Shown here one piece after another: positions 1 to 7,468 of a stretch of 44,265 nucleotides of DNA. Each line of letters starts with the position of its first letter. Position 1 is the stretch's first letter. The position numbers and the translations under genes were made by a program. Below the pieces are notes generated by a model. The model searched no databases. It was not told where the DNA came from and saw nothing but the letters and a program-made list of their open reading frames with translations. The DNA comes from an uncultured Porphyromonadaceae bacterium (lineage in GTDB: Bacteria; Bacteroidota; Bacteroidia; Bacteroidales; Muribaculaceae): NCBI GenBank assembly GCA_947178165.1, contig CAMWXH010000001.1:1-44265 (forward strand), in the 5' to 3' direction.

Positions 1-98
1 GAGAAAATATTTCCGGCAAGCTGCATTCCGTCGCCGGAGTCGCCGGCGAATCGGATAACCACTCTGTCGATGGTCTTGACATTCGTTTCTTTTGACAT
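1..98 (-). CDS. korA: 2-oxoacid:ferredoxin oxidoreductase, alpha subunit (5' end only)
   Basis: Only the first 32 codons are present; the gene runs off the left edge of the window. The visible N-terminus reads MSKETNVKTIDRVVIRFAGD and continues SGDGMQLAGN. This is the characteristic start of the fused gamma-alpha subunit of 2-oxoglutarate or other 2-oxoacid:ferredoxin oxidoreductases in Bacteroidota, enzymes that oxidatively decarboxylate a 2-oxoacid to an acyl-CoA and reduce ferredoxin. The start is the ATG at 96-98. A consensus promoter lies upstream at 181-212. The exact 2-oxoacid substrate cannot be read from this fragment. The family call is fairly firm; the symbol is tentative. Confidence 0.7.
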   Translation of the reverse strand, partial: MSKETNVKTIDRVVIRFAGDSGDGMQLAGNIF

Positions 99-180
99 AA
101 CGAATAGTTTTGATAGATAAAATTGTGGAACTTCCGGCCTCTGCCGGAGCGCAAGACACCTCGAAGGGTCTTATCTTACG

Positions 181-212
181 CAAAATTAATTAATCTTTTT
201 AAGATATACAAA
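181..212 (-). promoter_or_regulatory. Bacteroidota-type promoter for the ferredoxin oxidoreductase gene
   Basis: Read on the minus strand there is TTTG (212-209), a 20-base spacer, then TAATTTTG (188-181). This matches the Bacteroides primary-sigma consensus TTTG-N19-21-TAnnTTTG exactly. The predicted transcript would start near 174 and carry a leader of about 75 bases. That leader contains a small GC hairpin (TCCGGC/GCCGGA with a 4-base loop, 133-148). The promoter is inferred from pattern only. Confidence 0.6.
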
Positions 213-221
213 GATTTAAGG

Positions 222-2021
222 TTATTTGGATATCAGTATCTTGACGGCTTTGCCCTTTGCCGAACGAGCAATATAAATGCCCGGTTCAAGGGATTTGCCT
301 TCCGACTGACGGCCGTTTAGTTCAAAGAGAGACCAGCCTTCCGGCAGGCTTATGTTGTTTCCGTCGATGGCTATGCAGCCCTCGTCATCGCTGTCCATAT
401 CCTCAATTACGGAAGCTATGTCCAGGAAGGATGAGAAACGCGCCAGCTTCACCGGAGTCTGTTTTGAACTGTAGTTTGTGAAGCGAGGCTGAGTGGCATT
501 ATACTGTAATGTTTTGCCTCCATCGAAGGTTATGAGAGCTGTGCCGTCGTCATTGATTTTGACTTCAGTGCTTGTCCCTGTATTAGATTTAAGTGTATTC
601 TTGTTTCCTGAGCCTCCCACATTCCAATAACCCTTAGATTTGTTGTTTAGAGCATCCAGAACTTCCAAGAGATATTTCCCTCCTTCGCTCTGCTTGAAGC
701 GGATTATGGAAGCTTCCATAGGGAGATAGGTTATATCCTCACCTTTGAAATTGACTTCTCCAGCATCGGGCATAAAGCTTGAAGAGGATGTACCTCCGTT
801 ATGCCCCATTATGTGACCGTTGGAGGAGGAATATAGGATGAATAAGGTTTCGGGTGTGAGGATTAACTCTGAATCGGAGGTAACGGGGCTATATACAGCT
901 TCCGTGTAATCATCAACCTGGGGGTCACGTCCTGTTAGGGTGAGATAAGCAGTGGAGCTTCTTAATGTTAAGCCATTGCTCTCTGCTTCGGTGTAGGCAG
1001 ATAATGACATCGTTGCTCCATGGCTCGATGCAGAGGGTATCTCAACTCCCGGTCCATATTGCTGGTAATCTCCACCGTTGATGCTTACCCATAGGTCGCC
1101 ATCCTCGTGAGCGATTCCTACAACCTCACCATCCCACCAACGCGAGGAGTATGTATTCACTGCAGTGAGGCGGCGTGATGTGAATACCGGTTCGGCCGGG
1201 CGGTCGATTGCTTCGGCCTGCTTACCGGGAGTGAAAGCCTCATCCTTCTTGCCACCCCATATATGGTCGATAAGCTCCGGATAATCTATGAATGGATTTC
1301 GGTTTTTCTGAATCTTGAATATCTCCTCGTTGCGTTTTATCTCCTTGGAGTCAACGGGGTCGTTGGCAGCCCAGCGGCAGAGCAAATCCACAGCCCATGG
1401 CTCTAATATGGCCACTGCGTCATACTTATACATTGGCTGGTCGATTTTCCAATTCTCCCCATCATATACGGTGAAGATATAAAGATATGCTCGTGCGAAG
1501 TCACCTTTATATTCGTCGGCCGGTTCAAAAACCTTTGAAGCAGAGCCGGCTGTTCCCGCTTTTGGCGCTCCTATCTTTACAAGTTCATTTTGCCATGCAA
1601 TAGTAGCTACCTCTCCTAAGGGGAGGTCTCCTTTCTTCTGATTTGCGTCTGAATTTGATGGGTTAAGATGTATAAGGTCAGCGTAAGCATCCTTTGCATC
1701 TTCAGCACCAAACCATGAATTTGCTACAGAGTGCTCAATATTGAGACCCTTGTGAGTTTCGGTAGGAACCATATTGTTACTATACATATCCCACCAAATA
1801 GTCACTCCATTGATAGTACGGACATCAGTATTTCGGAATGCTTCCCAAGTGTCATCTCCATATCTAACCCTACTAAACTCTTCGGGGAATGCCACAGCTT
1901 TCACGGCGGTTTTCAATTCCTCACCCTTTTTGCCGGATAGAGAATCATAATAACCCGCCGGAATTTCAGCCTGTGCAATTATTGCGGTGGCAATAGTGGC
2001 TGCTAATATAAATTTTTTCAT
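222..2021 (-). CDS. Secreted endonuclease I family nuclease, paralogue 1, with C-terminal sorting-like tail
   Basis: A 599-residue protein that starts with a signal peptide (MKKFILAATIATAIIAQA). Residues about 20-260 form an endonuclease I (EndA/NucM-type) domain. NIEHSVANSW holds the Glu-His pair expected of the beta-beta-alpha-metal active site, and HLNPSNSDAN holds the metal-site Asn. The family cleaves DNA or RNA non-specifically outside the cytoplasm. A linker region and a beta-rich module (about 450-545) follow; the module also occurs in the downstream-numbered paralogue (YLLEV, LQYN and RFTNYSS elements). The last ~50 residues (GNNISLPEGWSLFELNGRQ, then LEPGIYIA and a Lys-rich end) resemble type IX secretion sorting domains. 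It lies 41 bases after the second nuclease gene, so the two are probably co-transcribed. Likely role: nucleic-acid scavenging at the cell surface (inference). Confidence 0.85.
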   Translation of the reverse strand: MKKFILAATIATAIIAQAEIPAGYYDSLSGKKGEELKTAVKAVAFPEEFSRVRYGDDTWEAFRNTDVRTINGVTIWWDMYSNNMVPTETHKGLNIEHSVANSWFGAEDAKDAYADLIHLNPSNSDANQKKGDLPLGEVATIAWQNELVKIGAPKAGTAGSASKVFEPADEYKGDFARAYLYIFTVYDGENWKIDQPMYKYDAVAILEPWAVDLLCRWAANDPVDSKEIKRNEEIFKIQKNRNPFIDYPELIDHIWGGKKDEAFTPGKQAEAIDRPAEPVFTSRRLTAVNTYSSRWWDGEVVGIAHEDGDLWVSINGGDYQQYGPGVEIPSASSHGATMSLSAYTEAESNGLTLRSSTAYLTLTGRDPQVDDYTEAVYSPVTSDSELILTPETLFILYSSSNGHIMGHNGGTSSSSFMPDAGEVNFKGEDITYLPMEASIIRFKQSEGGKYLLEVLDALNNKSKGYWNVGGSGNKNTLKSNTGTSTEVKINDDGTALITFDGGKTLQYNATQPRFTNYSSKQTPVKLARFSSFLDIASVIEDMDSDDEGCIAIDGNNISLPEGWSLFELNGRQSEGKSLEPGIYIARSAKGKAVKILISK

Positions 2022-2062
2022 TTTATCGTTTTTGTTAGGTTATAGAAGAAAATGTAGTAGTA

Positions 2063-3673
2063 TCAGAAGCCCACCATAGCCTTCACTGTTTTGTTCCTTT
2101 CGGGTGAGACAACGACATAGACTCCCTTTTCGAGGTTTTCTGCATTCACCTGTCGGCCATTGAGGTCGAAGATAAGGCTGCCCTCTGGAGCGATGATGCT
2201 GTTACCTTTGATGATTACACGGAATCGTCCGGTCTCCAGCGGCAGGATGGATGAAGCAATATTCTTGGGAATGAAACGATAGAGCGCAACGTCCTCCTGA
2301 CCGCTTGTATATGTGCGGAACATTTTCCCATTATCATTTTTGTTATATTTCAAATAACCGCCCGCTCCGTAGTTGATTGTAGTCACTCCTGAGTTTACGC
2401 TGATAGATGCATGTGTACCCGCATCTGTAGCCAAAGGAACAATATTGAGCGTCTTTGCAGAGGCAGAGGCAAGATACCCTAAATTCTTGCCATTGATATC
2501 GGAAAGATGGAGAAGGTATCCGTTACTATCAGCTTCTAAAGTTATGATTGCGGTTTCATCTGGAACATTCTCAATTGTATTGTTTGTAATTGAAATTTGG
2601 TCGGTCTGTAATAAACTGCTGTTTTTATTACCCGGATTAATCGACATTGCTACAGATGCATCCGGGGAAATGATTATATACTGCTCTCCAATCTGGAGGT
2701 CGGTTGAATTATTCACCAGTATGTATTTCCCTTCCTTATCGCTTGGATCAAAGCCTGGATTGGGATCATCCGGTGTCGGATCATCCGGATCGAGGTCATC
2801 ACCCGGACCGGGAGTCGGATCAGGTGTGTGTGAACCCTCAAGATGGTATGCCTCATTCTTTTTGGACCCCCAGATGTAATCTGCAAGGTCGGGAAGGTCG
2901 ATGAATGGATTGCGGTTTCCCTGTTCCTTATGGATTCCGTTATTACGGTTAATCTCTTTCTCGCTCACCGGGTCGTTGGCGCTCCACGCAAGCATCATAT
3001 TGTAGGCCCAAGGCTGAAGTTCCGCTTTCCCTCCGGAATAATTATACATCCTTCCCTTGCCATCACTGCCATTGGAGGATGCATCCTTCCAGGTTATATC
3101 ATCGTATGCTACGAACATATACATGAACACGCGCGCGAAGTCACCTTTATACATATCGTGAGGTTCATACACCATAGTGCAGCCACCGCCCTGTCCGCTG
3201 ACAGGATGGCCTATAAAGGTTATGCCGTTATTCCAGGTCGAAGCCCCGCTGATTTCACCGATCGGATAGTTTCCTTTCTTGCTGTTTGCATCTGAGTTAG
3301 AGGGATTCAGATGCACTATATCTTTATATGCATCGTTTCTGGTTCCTCCCCACCAGGAATTGGCCACGGTGTGTTCTATATTCATGCCGGGATGTCCGGA
3401 GGATACGGCAACATTATTTGAGCTGTACATATCCCACCAGCAGTCTTTACCGTCAATATTGCGCACATCAGTTGATTTGAAGGCATCCCATGTTGCGTCG
3501 CCATAGCTGATGGCGTGATGCCCTTTCTTTGCAATCGCTTTGACGGCGCTTTTAAGGGATGCCCCGCTCTTCCCTTCAAGGGAGTCGTAATAGCCGGCGG
3601 GAGCTTGCGCCATTATGCTGAAAGCGGAAATAAGTAAAGTTCCGACAAGGATGAATCTGTTTATTATATTCAC
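2063..3673 (-). CDS. Secreted endonuclease I family nuclease, paralogue 2
   Basis: A 536-residue protein, first gene of the nuclease pair. The start is a GTG at 3671-3673; there is no in-frame ATG nearby upstream, and this start gives a proper signal peptide (MNIINRFILVGTLLISAFSI, then MAQA). The nuclease domain (about 25-270) shows NIEHTVANSWWG and HLNPSNSDAN, the same active-site elements as paralogue 1. A Pro/Asp-rich spacer (about 278-315; PDPTPGPGDDLDPDDPTPDD) separates it from a beta-rich module (about 320-470) homologous to that of paralogue 1. The C-terminus (PEGSLIFDLNGRQ, LEKGVYVV) is again type IX tail-like. Tandem duplication followed by divergence of the middle region is the simplest explanation. 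Substrate preference is unknown. Confidence 0.85.
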   Translation of the reverse strand: MNIINRFILVGTLLISAFSIMAQAPAGYYDSLEGKSGASLKSAVKAIAKKGHHAISYGDATWDAFKSTDVRNIDGKDCWWDMYSSNNVAVSSGHPGMNIEHTVANSWWGGTRNDAYKDIVHLNPSNSDANSKKGNYPIGEISGASTWNNGITFIGHPVSGQGGGCTMVYEPHDMYKGDFARVFMYMFVAYDDITWKDASSNGSDGKGRMYNYSGGKAELQPWAYNMMLAWSANDPVSEKEINRNNGIHKEQGNRNPFIDLPDLADYIWGSKKNEAYHLEGSHTPDPTPGPGDDLDPDDPTPDDPNPGFDPSDKEGKYILVNNSTDLQIGEQYIIISPDASVAMSINPGNKNSSLLQTDQISITNNTIENVPDETAIITLEADSNGYLLHLSDINGKNLGYLASASAKTLNIVPLATDAGTHASISVNSGVTTINYGAGGYLKYNKNDNGKMFRTYTSGQEDVALYRFIPKNIASSILPLETGRFRVIIKGNSIIAPEGSLIFDLNGRQVNAENLEKGVYVVVSPERNKTVKAMVGF

Positions 3674-3765
3674 GATGATTGAGTCTTTTTGGTTAGCCCT
3701 CCTTCCGGGTGTCCATTTTATGACACTTCTGTTTTAAGGAGGTTTGAATGGTAGGTTTACGGCTT

Positions 3766-3797
3766 CAAATTTAGCTAATTTTTGTGGAATTTTGCAA
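3766..3797 (-). promoter_or_regulatory. Candidate promoter of the nuclease pair
   Basis: On the minus strand a TTG (3797-3795) is followed after 21 bases by TAAATTTG (3773-3766), a perfect -7 element of the TAnnTTTG type. It sits in the AT-rich gap between queG (ending at 3815) and the nuclease start at 3673, and implies a leader of about 85 bases. The -33 match is weaker than the -7 match. Confidence 0.45.
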
Positions 3798-3814
3798 GTT
3801 TAAACAATAAAATA

Positions 3815-4741
3815 TTATATGTTTTCACCGATATTTCTTTTCAATCCGCTAAGTTTGCACCTTTTTATGGGGGAACCTTTGAAAATGCGTGAAAAATCCT
3901 CCTGCTCTAACCCTGCAACACCCTCCTTGTTCAATTCCATTATCCCCTTCAGGGGGTGAAATTCCTGAATTGCCGTGTGAGGAGTGTCATAATTAAGTGG
4001 GCATTCTCTAAGACAGAGGTCGCAGCCGAATATTATATTTTTTCCGGCATCGGTATTCATTGCCGCAATCGCTTCCGATTCCGACCATGCGCCACGATGC
4101 TCTATGGTCAGGTAACTAAGGCACCTCGCCGAATCAACTGTTCCGTCGCGGCGAAGGGCATTGGCAGGGCATTCGTTTAGGCATTTTCCGCAATGAAGGC
4201 ATAGATCGAGGTTGGTAATATTTACGTTAGGATTGAGGTCAAGGGTAGTGATTATTTCAGCCAGGAATACCATATTCCCTGCCCCGGGAACAATCACGGC
4301 ACCGTTATCCCCTATTTCTCCGATCCCGGCCTTGACCGCCCAGTAGCGTTCCATTATCGGTGCGGAGTCAATGCATATCCTGTATTCTCCTCCAAATTCC
4401 TCCTTGACCTTTTCCAAAGTTTTGCTTAGGCGTATCCTTATCGCATCGTGATAATCGAGACCGTATGCATAGCAGGCAATCATCCCCTTCTCCGGTTCCC
4501 GGAATGCTGCAGGCTTGAAGGGGAATGCCAGTGATATTATGCTCTTTGCATCCTCTAAAAGGAGTCTCGGATCCCGGCGTATGGAGCTATGGTTCTCCAT
4601 ATATGCCATCCCTGCGTGCCCTTTCCTGCTTAGCCAGTCGAGATATGCTCTCCACACCTCCTCTTCCACGGGAGCCGCCTTTGCGACTCCTATGGCCACA
4701 GCCCCGCTTTGTCTCAATATGCCGCAAATTTTTCCTGTCAT
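3815..4741 (-). CDS. queG: Epoxyqueuosine reductase QueG
   Basis: Cobalamin-dependent iron-sulfur enzyme that reduces epoxyqueuosine to queuosine at the wobble position of tRNA, the last step of queuosine synthesis. The predicted 308-residue product has IDSAPIMERYWAVKAG around residues 124-139; its Asp matches the proposed catalytic Asp of the family. It also has two ferredoxin-like Cys clusters (CLHCGKCLNECP near 181-192 and CDLCLRECP further on). It lacks the C-terminal HEAT-like repeats of the longer Escherichia coli form. I chose the ATG at 4739-4741 over one 51 bases upstream. It overlaps the rnhA stop as ATGA, is preceded by AAGGAAGGG, and avoids an Arg/Gly-rich extension foreign to the family. 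It is the last gene of the long leftward run. The usual GWIGK(N/H) motif reads GEIGDN here. Confidence 0.9.
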   Translation of the reverse strand: MTGKICGILRQSGAVAIGVAKAAPVEEEVWRAYLDWLSRKGHAGMAYMENHSSIRRDPRLLLEDAKSIISLAFPFKPAAFREPEKGMIACYAYGLDYHDAIRIRLSKTLEKVKEEFGGEYRICIDSAPIMERYWAVKAGIGEIGDNGAVIVPGAGNMVFLAEIITTLDLNPNVNITNLDLCLHCGKCLNECPANALRRDGTVDSARCLSYLTIEHRGAWSESEAIAAMNTDAGKNIIFGCDLCLRECPLNYDTPHTAIQEFHPLKGIMELNKEGVAGLEQEDFSRIFKGSPIKRCKLSGLKRNIGENI

Positions 4742-5415
4742 CCCTTCCTTCCGAAATCTGCCGGCACCTCTCCCCAACGTTCGGTTTCCCATTTGAGTAT
4801 CTTGGGATATTCCGAAGCCGGATGACTGTTAAGCCAGGAGAGCGCACGCTCCATCATACGGAAACATTTTTCATTCTTAGGGTTGCGGGTGAGCTGCGTC
4901 TTGACCTTCCTGTTTCTCACCCACGCCATTCCGGTTTTGGAATCGCTGTAAATAGTGTGCCGTTCGCCACTCTGATTCTGCAATGCCAGGGCATGAACAA
5001 TGGCTAAAAATTCACCGATATTATTGGTTGACTGCTCAAAAGGCCCCACGCGGAAGATTTCTCTCCCGGTCATAAGTTCCACGCCGCGGTATTCCATCTT
5101 CCCCGGATTCCCCAGGCAGGATGCATCCACAGCCCATCCATCGAGATCGATCTCCTGAAACTGGAAATAGTCAGGCTGCCCCGCTTTCGGAAGGTTATGT
5201 TCTCCGGCCCCTACAAGCAATCCGCTCAATTCCGCGCGATCCTGCCGGCTTTCCCCTTTTCGGAATGCCGCGGCCGCTTCGGCAGATGTGGCATAGCTCT
5301 TGAACATCGCGCCGGGAAAATCATCCACCTGTGCCATTGCGTCGTTGAAATCGTCATACACTCCGGGCTCGCGGCCTTTCCAGACTACATAAAATCGTTT
5401 GCTGTAATTTCTCAT
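4738..5415 (-). CDS. rnhA: Ribonuclease H with viroplasmin-type N-terminal domain
   Basis: A 225-residue enzyme predicted to hydrolyse the RNA strand of RNA-DNA hybrids. Residues 1-50 (FYVVWKGREPGVYDDF, FKSYATSAEAAAAF) are the small viroplasmin/caulimovirus-type hybrid-binding domain found in eukaryotic RNase H1 and many Bacteroidota enzymes. The catalytic domain follows, with acidic residues in AVDAS, NNIGEFLA, YSDSKTG and the C-terminal ADFGRK, giving the D-E-D-D set. Its ATG (5413-5415) overlaps the pdxB stop and its TGA overlaps the queG start, both as ATGA, so translation is probably coupled through the three genes. Base composition is like that of its neighbours. Confidence 0.92.
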   Translation of the reverse strand: MRNYSKRFYVVWKGREPGVYDDFNDAMAQVDDFPGAMFKSYATSAEAAAAFRKGESRQDRAELSGLLVGAGEHNLPKAGQPDYFQFQEIDLDGWAVDASCLGNPGKMEYRGVELMTGREIFRVGPFEQSTNNIGEFLAIVHALALQNQSGERHTIYSDSKTGMAWVRNRKVKTQLTRNPKNEKCFRMMERALSWLNSHPASEYPKILKWETERWGEVPADFGRKG

Positions 5416-6485
5416 TGAGGATTTGCTTCGTTATCGGTTGCAGGTTCTTCTCTATATTGATAGTCATGTCGGAGTTGTTCAAAGCTGTCGGGGTTGGTAC
5501 GTAGTGCCCTGTCATCATCAAATGGATTATATGACGCTTCAATCTCCTTCTCGGTAATGGTTGCGGGGGGTTGATAATTTCCGGTAAGGCCTGATATATC
5601 GCCCCCTATTTCAAAAATATGATTCACTGCCTCTATCGCCATGCGCGTGGCTCTCTCCTTTCCCTGCCGGGAATAGCCGGCGATATGTGGGGTGGCAATC
5701 GATGTCAGCGCCAACAGTTCCTTATCTATCATGGGTTCCCCTTCCCAGGTATCAATCACGGCCTTTATCTTTTTCTTCTTTATCGCTTCCTTTAAAGCTT
5801 GGGTATCAACCACCGGCCCGCGCGATGCATTAACAAGGATGGCACCGGGTTTCATCAGTTTAAGTTCCTCTTTCCCGATCAGATGAAACGTGGCATTCTC
5901 TCCGTGACGGGTCAGGGGTGTGTGAAGGGTCACCACATCACATTCCTCAAGAATCTCTTTCAGCGAAGCTTCCCTTATTGAGCCCTCCGACATCCTGTTT
6001 TTGGAAATCCACTCTTTTCCCTCCCTGATTGCCTCCAAGGATTTTGGCGGATCCGAAACAAGCACTTCCGTTCCTGTAAGCTCTCCCCAGTCGGCCACTA
6101 TGCTCCCTACATTGCCATAGCCTACAATTCCTAACTTATCTTTACCGGGACGGAAACCTAAGCGGAGAATTGAACTCCAGACATACTGTGCCACCCCGGG
6201 GGCATTGCATCCCGGACTGTTCATCACTGTTATCCCTTTGCTTCTGCAATAATCAGAATCTATATGGTCTGTGCCTATTGTAGCGGTCACAACAAGGCTT
6301 ACCGGAGAATCCTTAAGAAGATTTTCATTGCAGGCGGTGCGCGTTCTCACTATCAACGCGTCGGCATCCTTTGCTATATCGTTGGTGAAGAGATCCTGGC
6401 TGAGATATTCCACATCAGCTACGCTATCGAGACGCCCTTTTATGAAAGGTATGTTCTCGTCAATCTTTATTCTGGGCCTTTTCAT
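5412..6485 (-). CDS. pdxB: Erythronate-4-phosphate dehydrogenase
   Basis: NAD-dependent D-isomer 2-hydroxyacid dehydrogenase that oxidises 4-phosphoerythronate in the DXP-independent branch of pyridoxal phosphate synthesis. The product is 357 residues from the ATG at 6483-6485. A longer frame reaches 6569, but its extra 28 residues overlap the membrane-protein gene and look non-native (His/Gln-rich), so I reject that start. The Rossmann motif GIVGYGNVGS, the arginine motif NASRGPVVD and the active-site histidine region TPHIAGYSRQGKERA are present. PHIAGYS followed by GK is typical of PdxB rather than SerA. It starts two bases after the stop of the membrane-protein gene and overlaps rnhA by four bases. 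Confidence 0.93.
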   Translation of the reverse strand: MKRPRIKIDENIPFIKGRLDSVADVEYLSQDLFTNDIAKDADALIVRTRTACNENLLKDSPVSLVVTATIGTDHIDSDYCRSKGITVMNSPGCNAPGVAQYVWSSILRLGFRPGKDKLGIVGYGNVGSIVADWGELTGTEVLVSDPPKSLEAIREGKEWISKNRMSEGSIREASLKEILEECDVVTLHTPLTRHGENATFHLIGKEELKLMKPGAILVNASRGPVVDTQALKEAIKKKKIKAVIDTWEGEPMIDKELLALTSIATPHIAGYSRQGKERATRMAIEAVNHIFEIGGDISGLTGNYQPPATITEKEIEASYNPFDDDRALRTNPDSFEQLRHDYQYREEPATDNEANPQ

Positions 6486-6487
6486 TT

Positions 6488-7453
6488 TCAGAAGATCATT
6501 ATCATGAATAGGATGACGTAGATTAGCGTGATGCTGCTGAGCCATATATTGGGTTTCCTGATGTTCCACAAGGCAAATGTATTTGCAATCTGCACCGCAG
6601 CCGTCATATAGAAGGAGGCAAGATATGTTGGCAGATTGTTGAAGTCAGCTATCATCCCGGCCACACAGATCAGCCCAATCACGGCGACTGCATTGTTATA
6701 AAGCCTTCTCTGGGTATTTCCTGCATACAGTTTCACTGCATTATTCAGGGCCATCAATATGGCCACCAGCGCTGTTAGCCCAATGCTTATCCCACCCACC
6801 AGGCGGTCGTTGGCCGATGCCATGCTGTCAAACAGATTTGTGAACTCGGGGAGATGAAAGGAGTCGAGCGGAACCAGACCCATTCCGACCGCAATCCAAT
6901 AGGGCGCGCATATACCCATTAGGAAAGAGAACAGTTCGCGGATATGGAAGCATTTCATCATCAGGGCTATCACTATATATCCGGGCATGAGGAATATGAA
7001 GGCATATTGGAACATGCTTCCCAGCGAAAGCATTGTTGCCACGATGAACACCTCCTGCGTGGCATTGCGCGCCTTATAGCAACTGAAAATGGTAGATAGG
7101 CAGAGGAGGTTGATTGCTACCATAAGCGATGATGAGCCAAGCATGCCGTCGGCCCAAGGATTGCTGGCCGTGAGAACAAGGAACATTGCAGGCAACACCA
7201 TATCAGCTGTCTGAATCACTGAATAGCTTTTGTTGAAGAAATGCAATGCTATTCCGCAACCCAATATCAGGACAAGATTAATGCCCCACGACCATAGTTC
7301 GGGAATAGGCCATAGGTTTGGCGATGGAAGGCACACGCCGAGATTGGATTTTATTTCGGTGTGCGCGCCCACGAAATAATATATAATTGAAAGGGCTATG
7401 GCTAACACCACAGCCCCTAAAAATCCCTCTGTCCCTATTGTCTTATGCTTCAT
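6488..7453 (-). CDS. Polytopic inner-membrane protein of unknown function
   Basis: A 321-residue, very hydrophobic protein with roughly eight to ten predicted membrane segments (for example GFLGAVVLAIALSIIYYFVG near the N-terminus and ITLIYVILFMIMIF at the end) and few charged residues. I see no catalytic or transport motif I can name. Its size and topology recall the uncharacterised DUF6427-type membrane proteins of Bacteroidota, but I cannot confirm that. It starts 15 bases after the rlmL-like gene and ends two bases before pdxB, so it is embedded in the same transcript. That position says nothing firm about its job. Confidence 0.75.
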   Translation of the reverse strand: MKHKTIGTEGFLGAVVLAIALSIIYYFVGAHTEIKSNLGVCLPSPNLWPIPELWSWGINLVLILGCGIALHFFNKSYSVIQTADMVLPAMFLVLTASNPWADGMLGSSSLMVAINLLCLSTIFSCYKARNATQEVFIVATMLSLGSMFQYAFIFLMPGYIVIALMMKCFHIRELFSFLMGICAPYWIAVGMGLVPLDSFHLPEFTNLFDSMASANDRLVGGISIGLTALVAILMALNNAVKLYAGNTQRRLYNNAVAVIGLICVAGMIADFNNLPTYLASFYMTAAVQIANTFALWNIRKPNIWLSSITLIYVILFMIMIF

Positions 7454-7468
7454 TGGCTGTTCCTGCTT

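Noticed and set aside
6486-6569. Longer N-terminus for pdxB
   Set aside because: The extra 28 residues overlap the upstream membrane-protein gene, are His/Gln-rich and precede a standard PdxB start at 6485.
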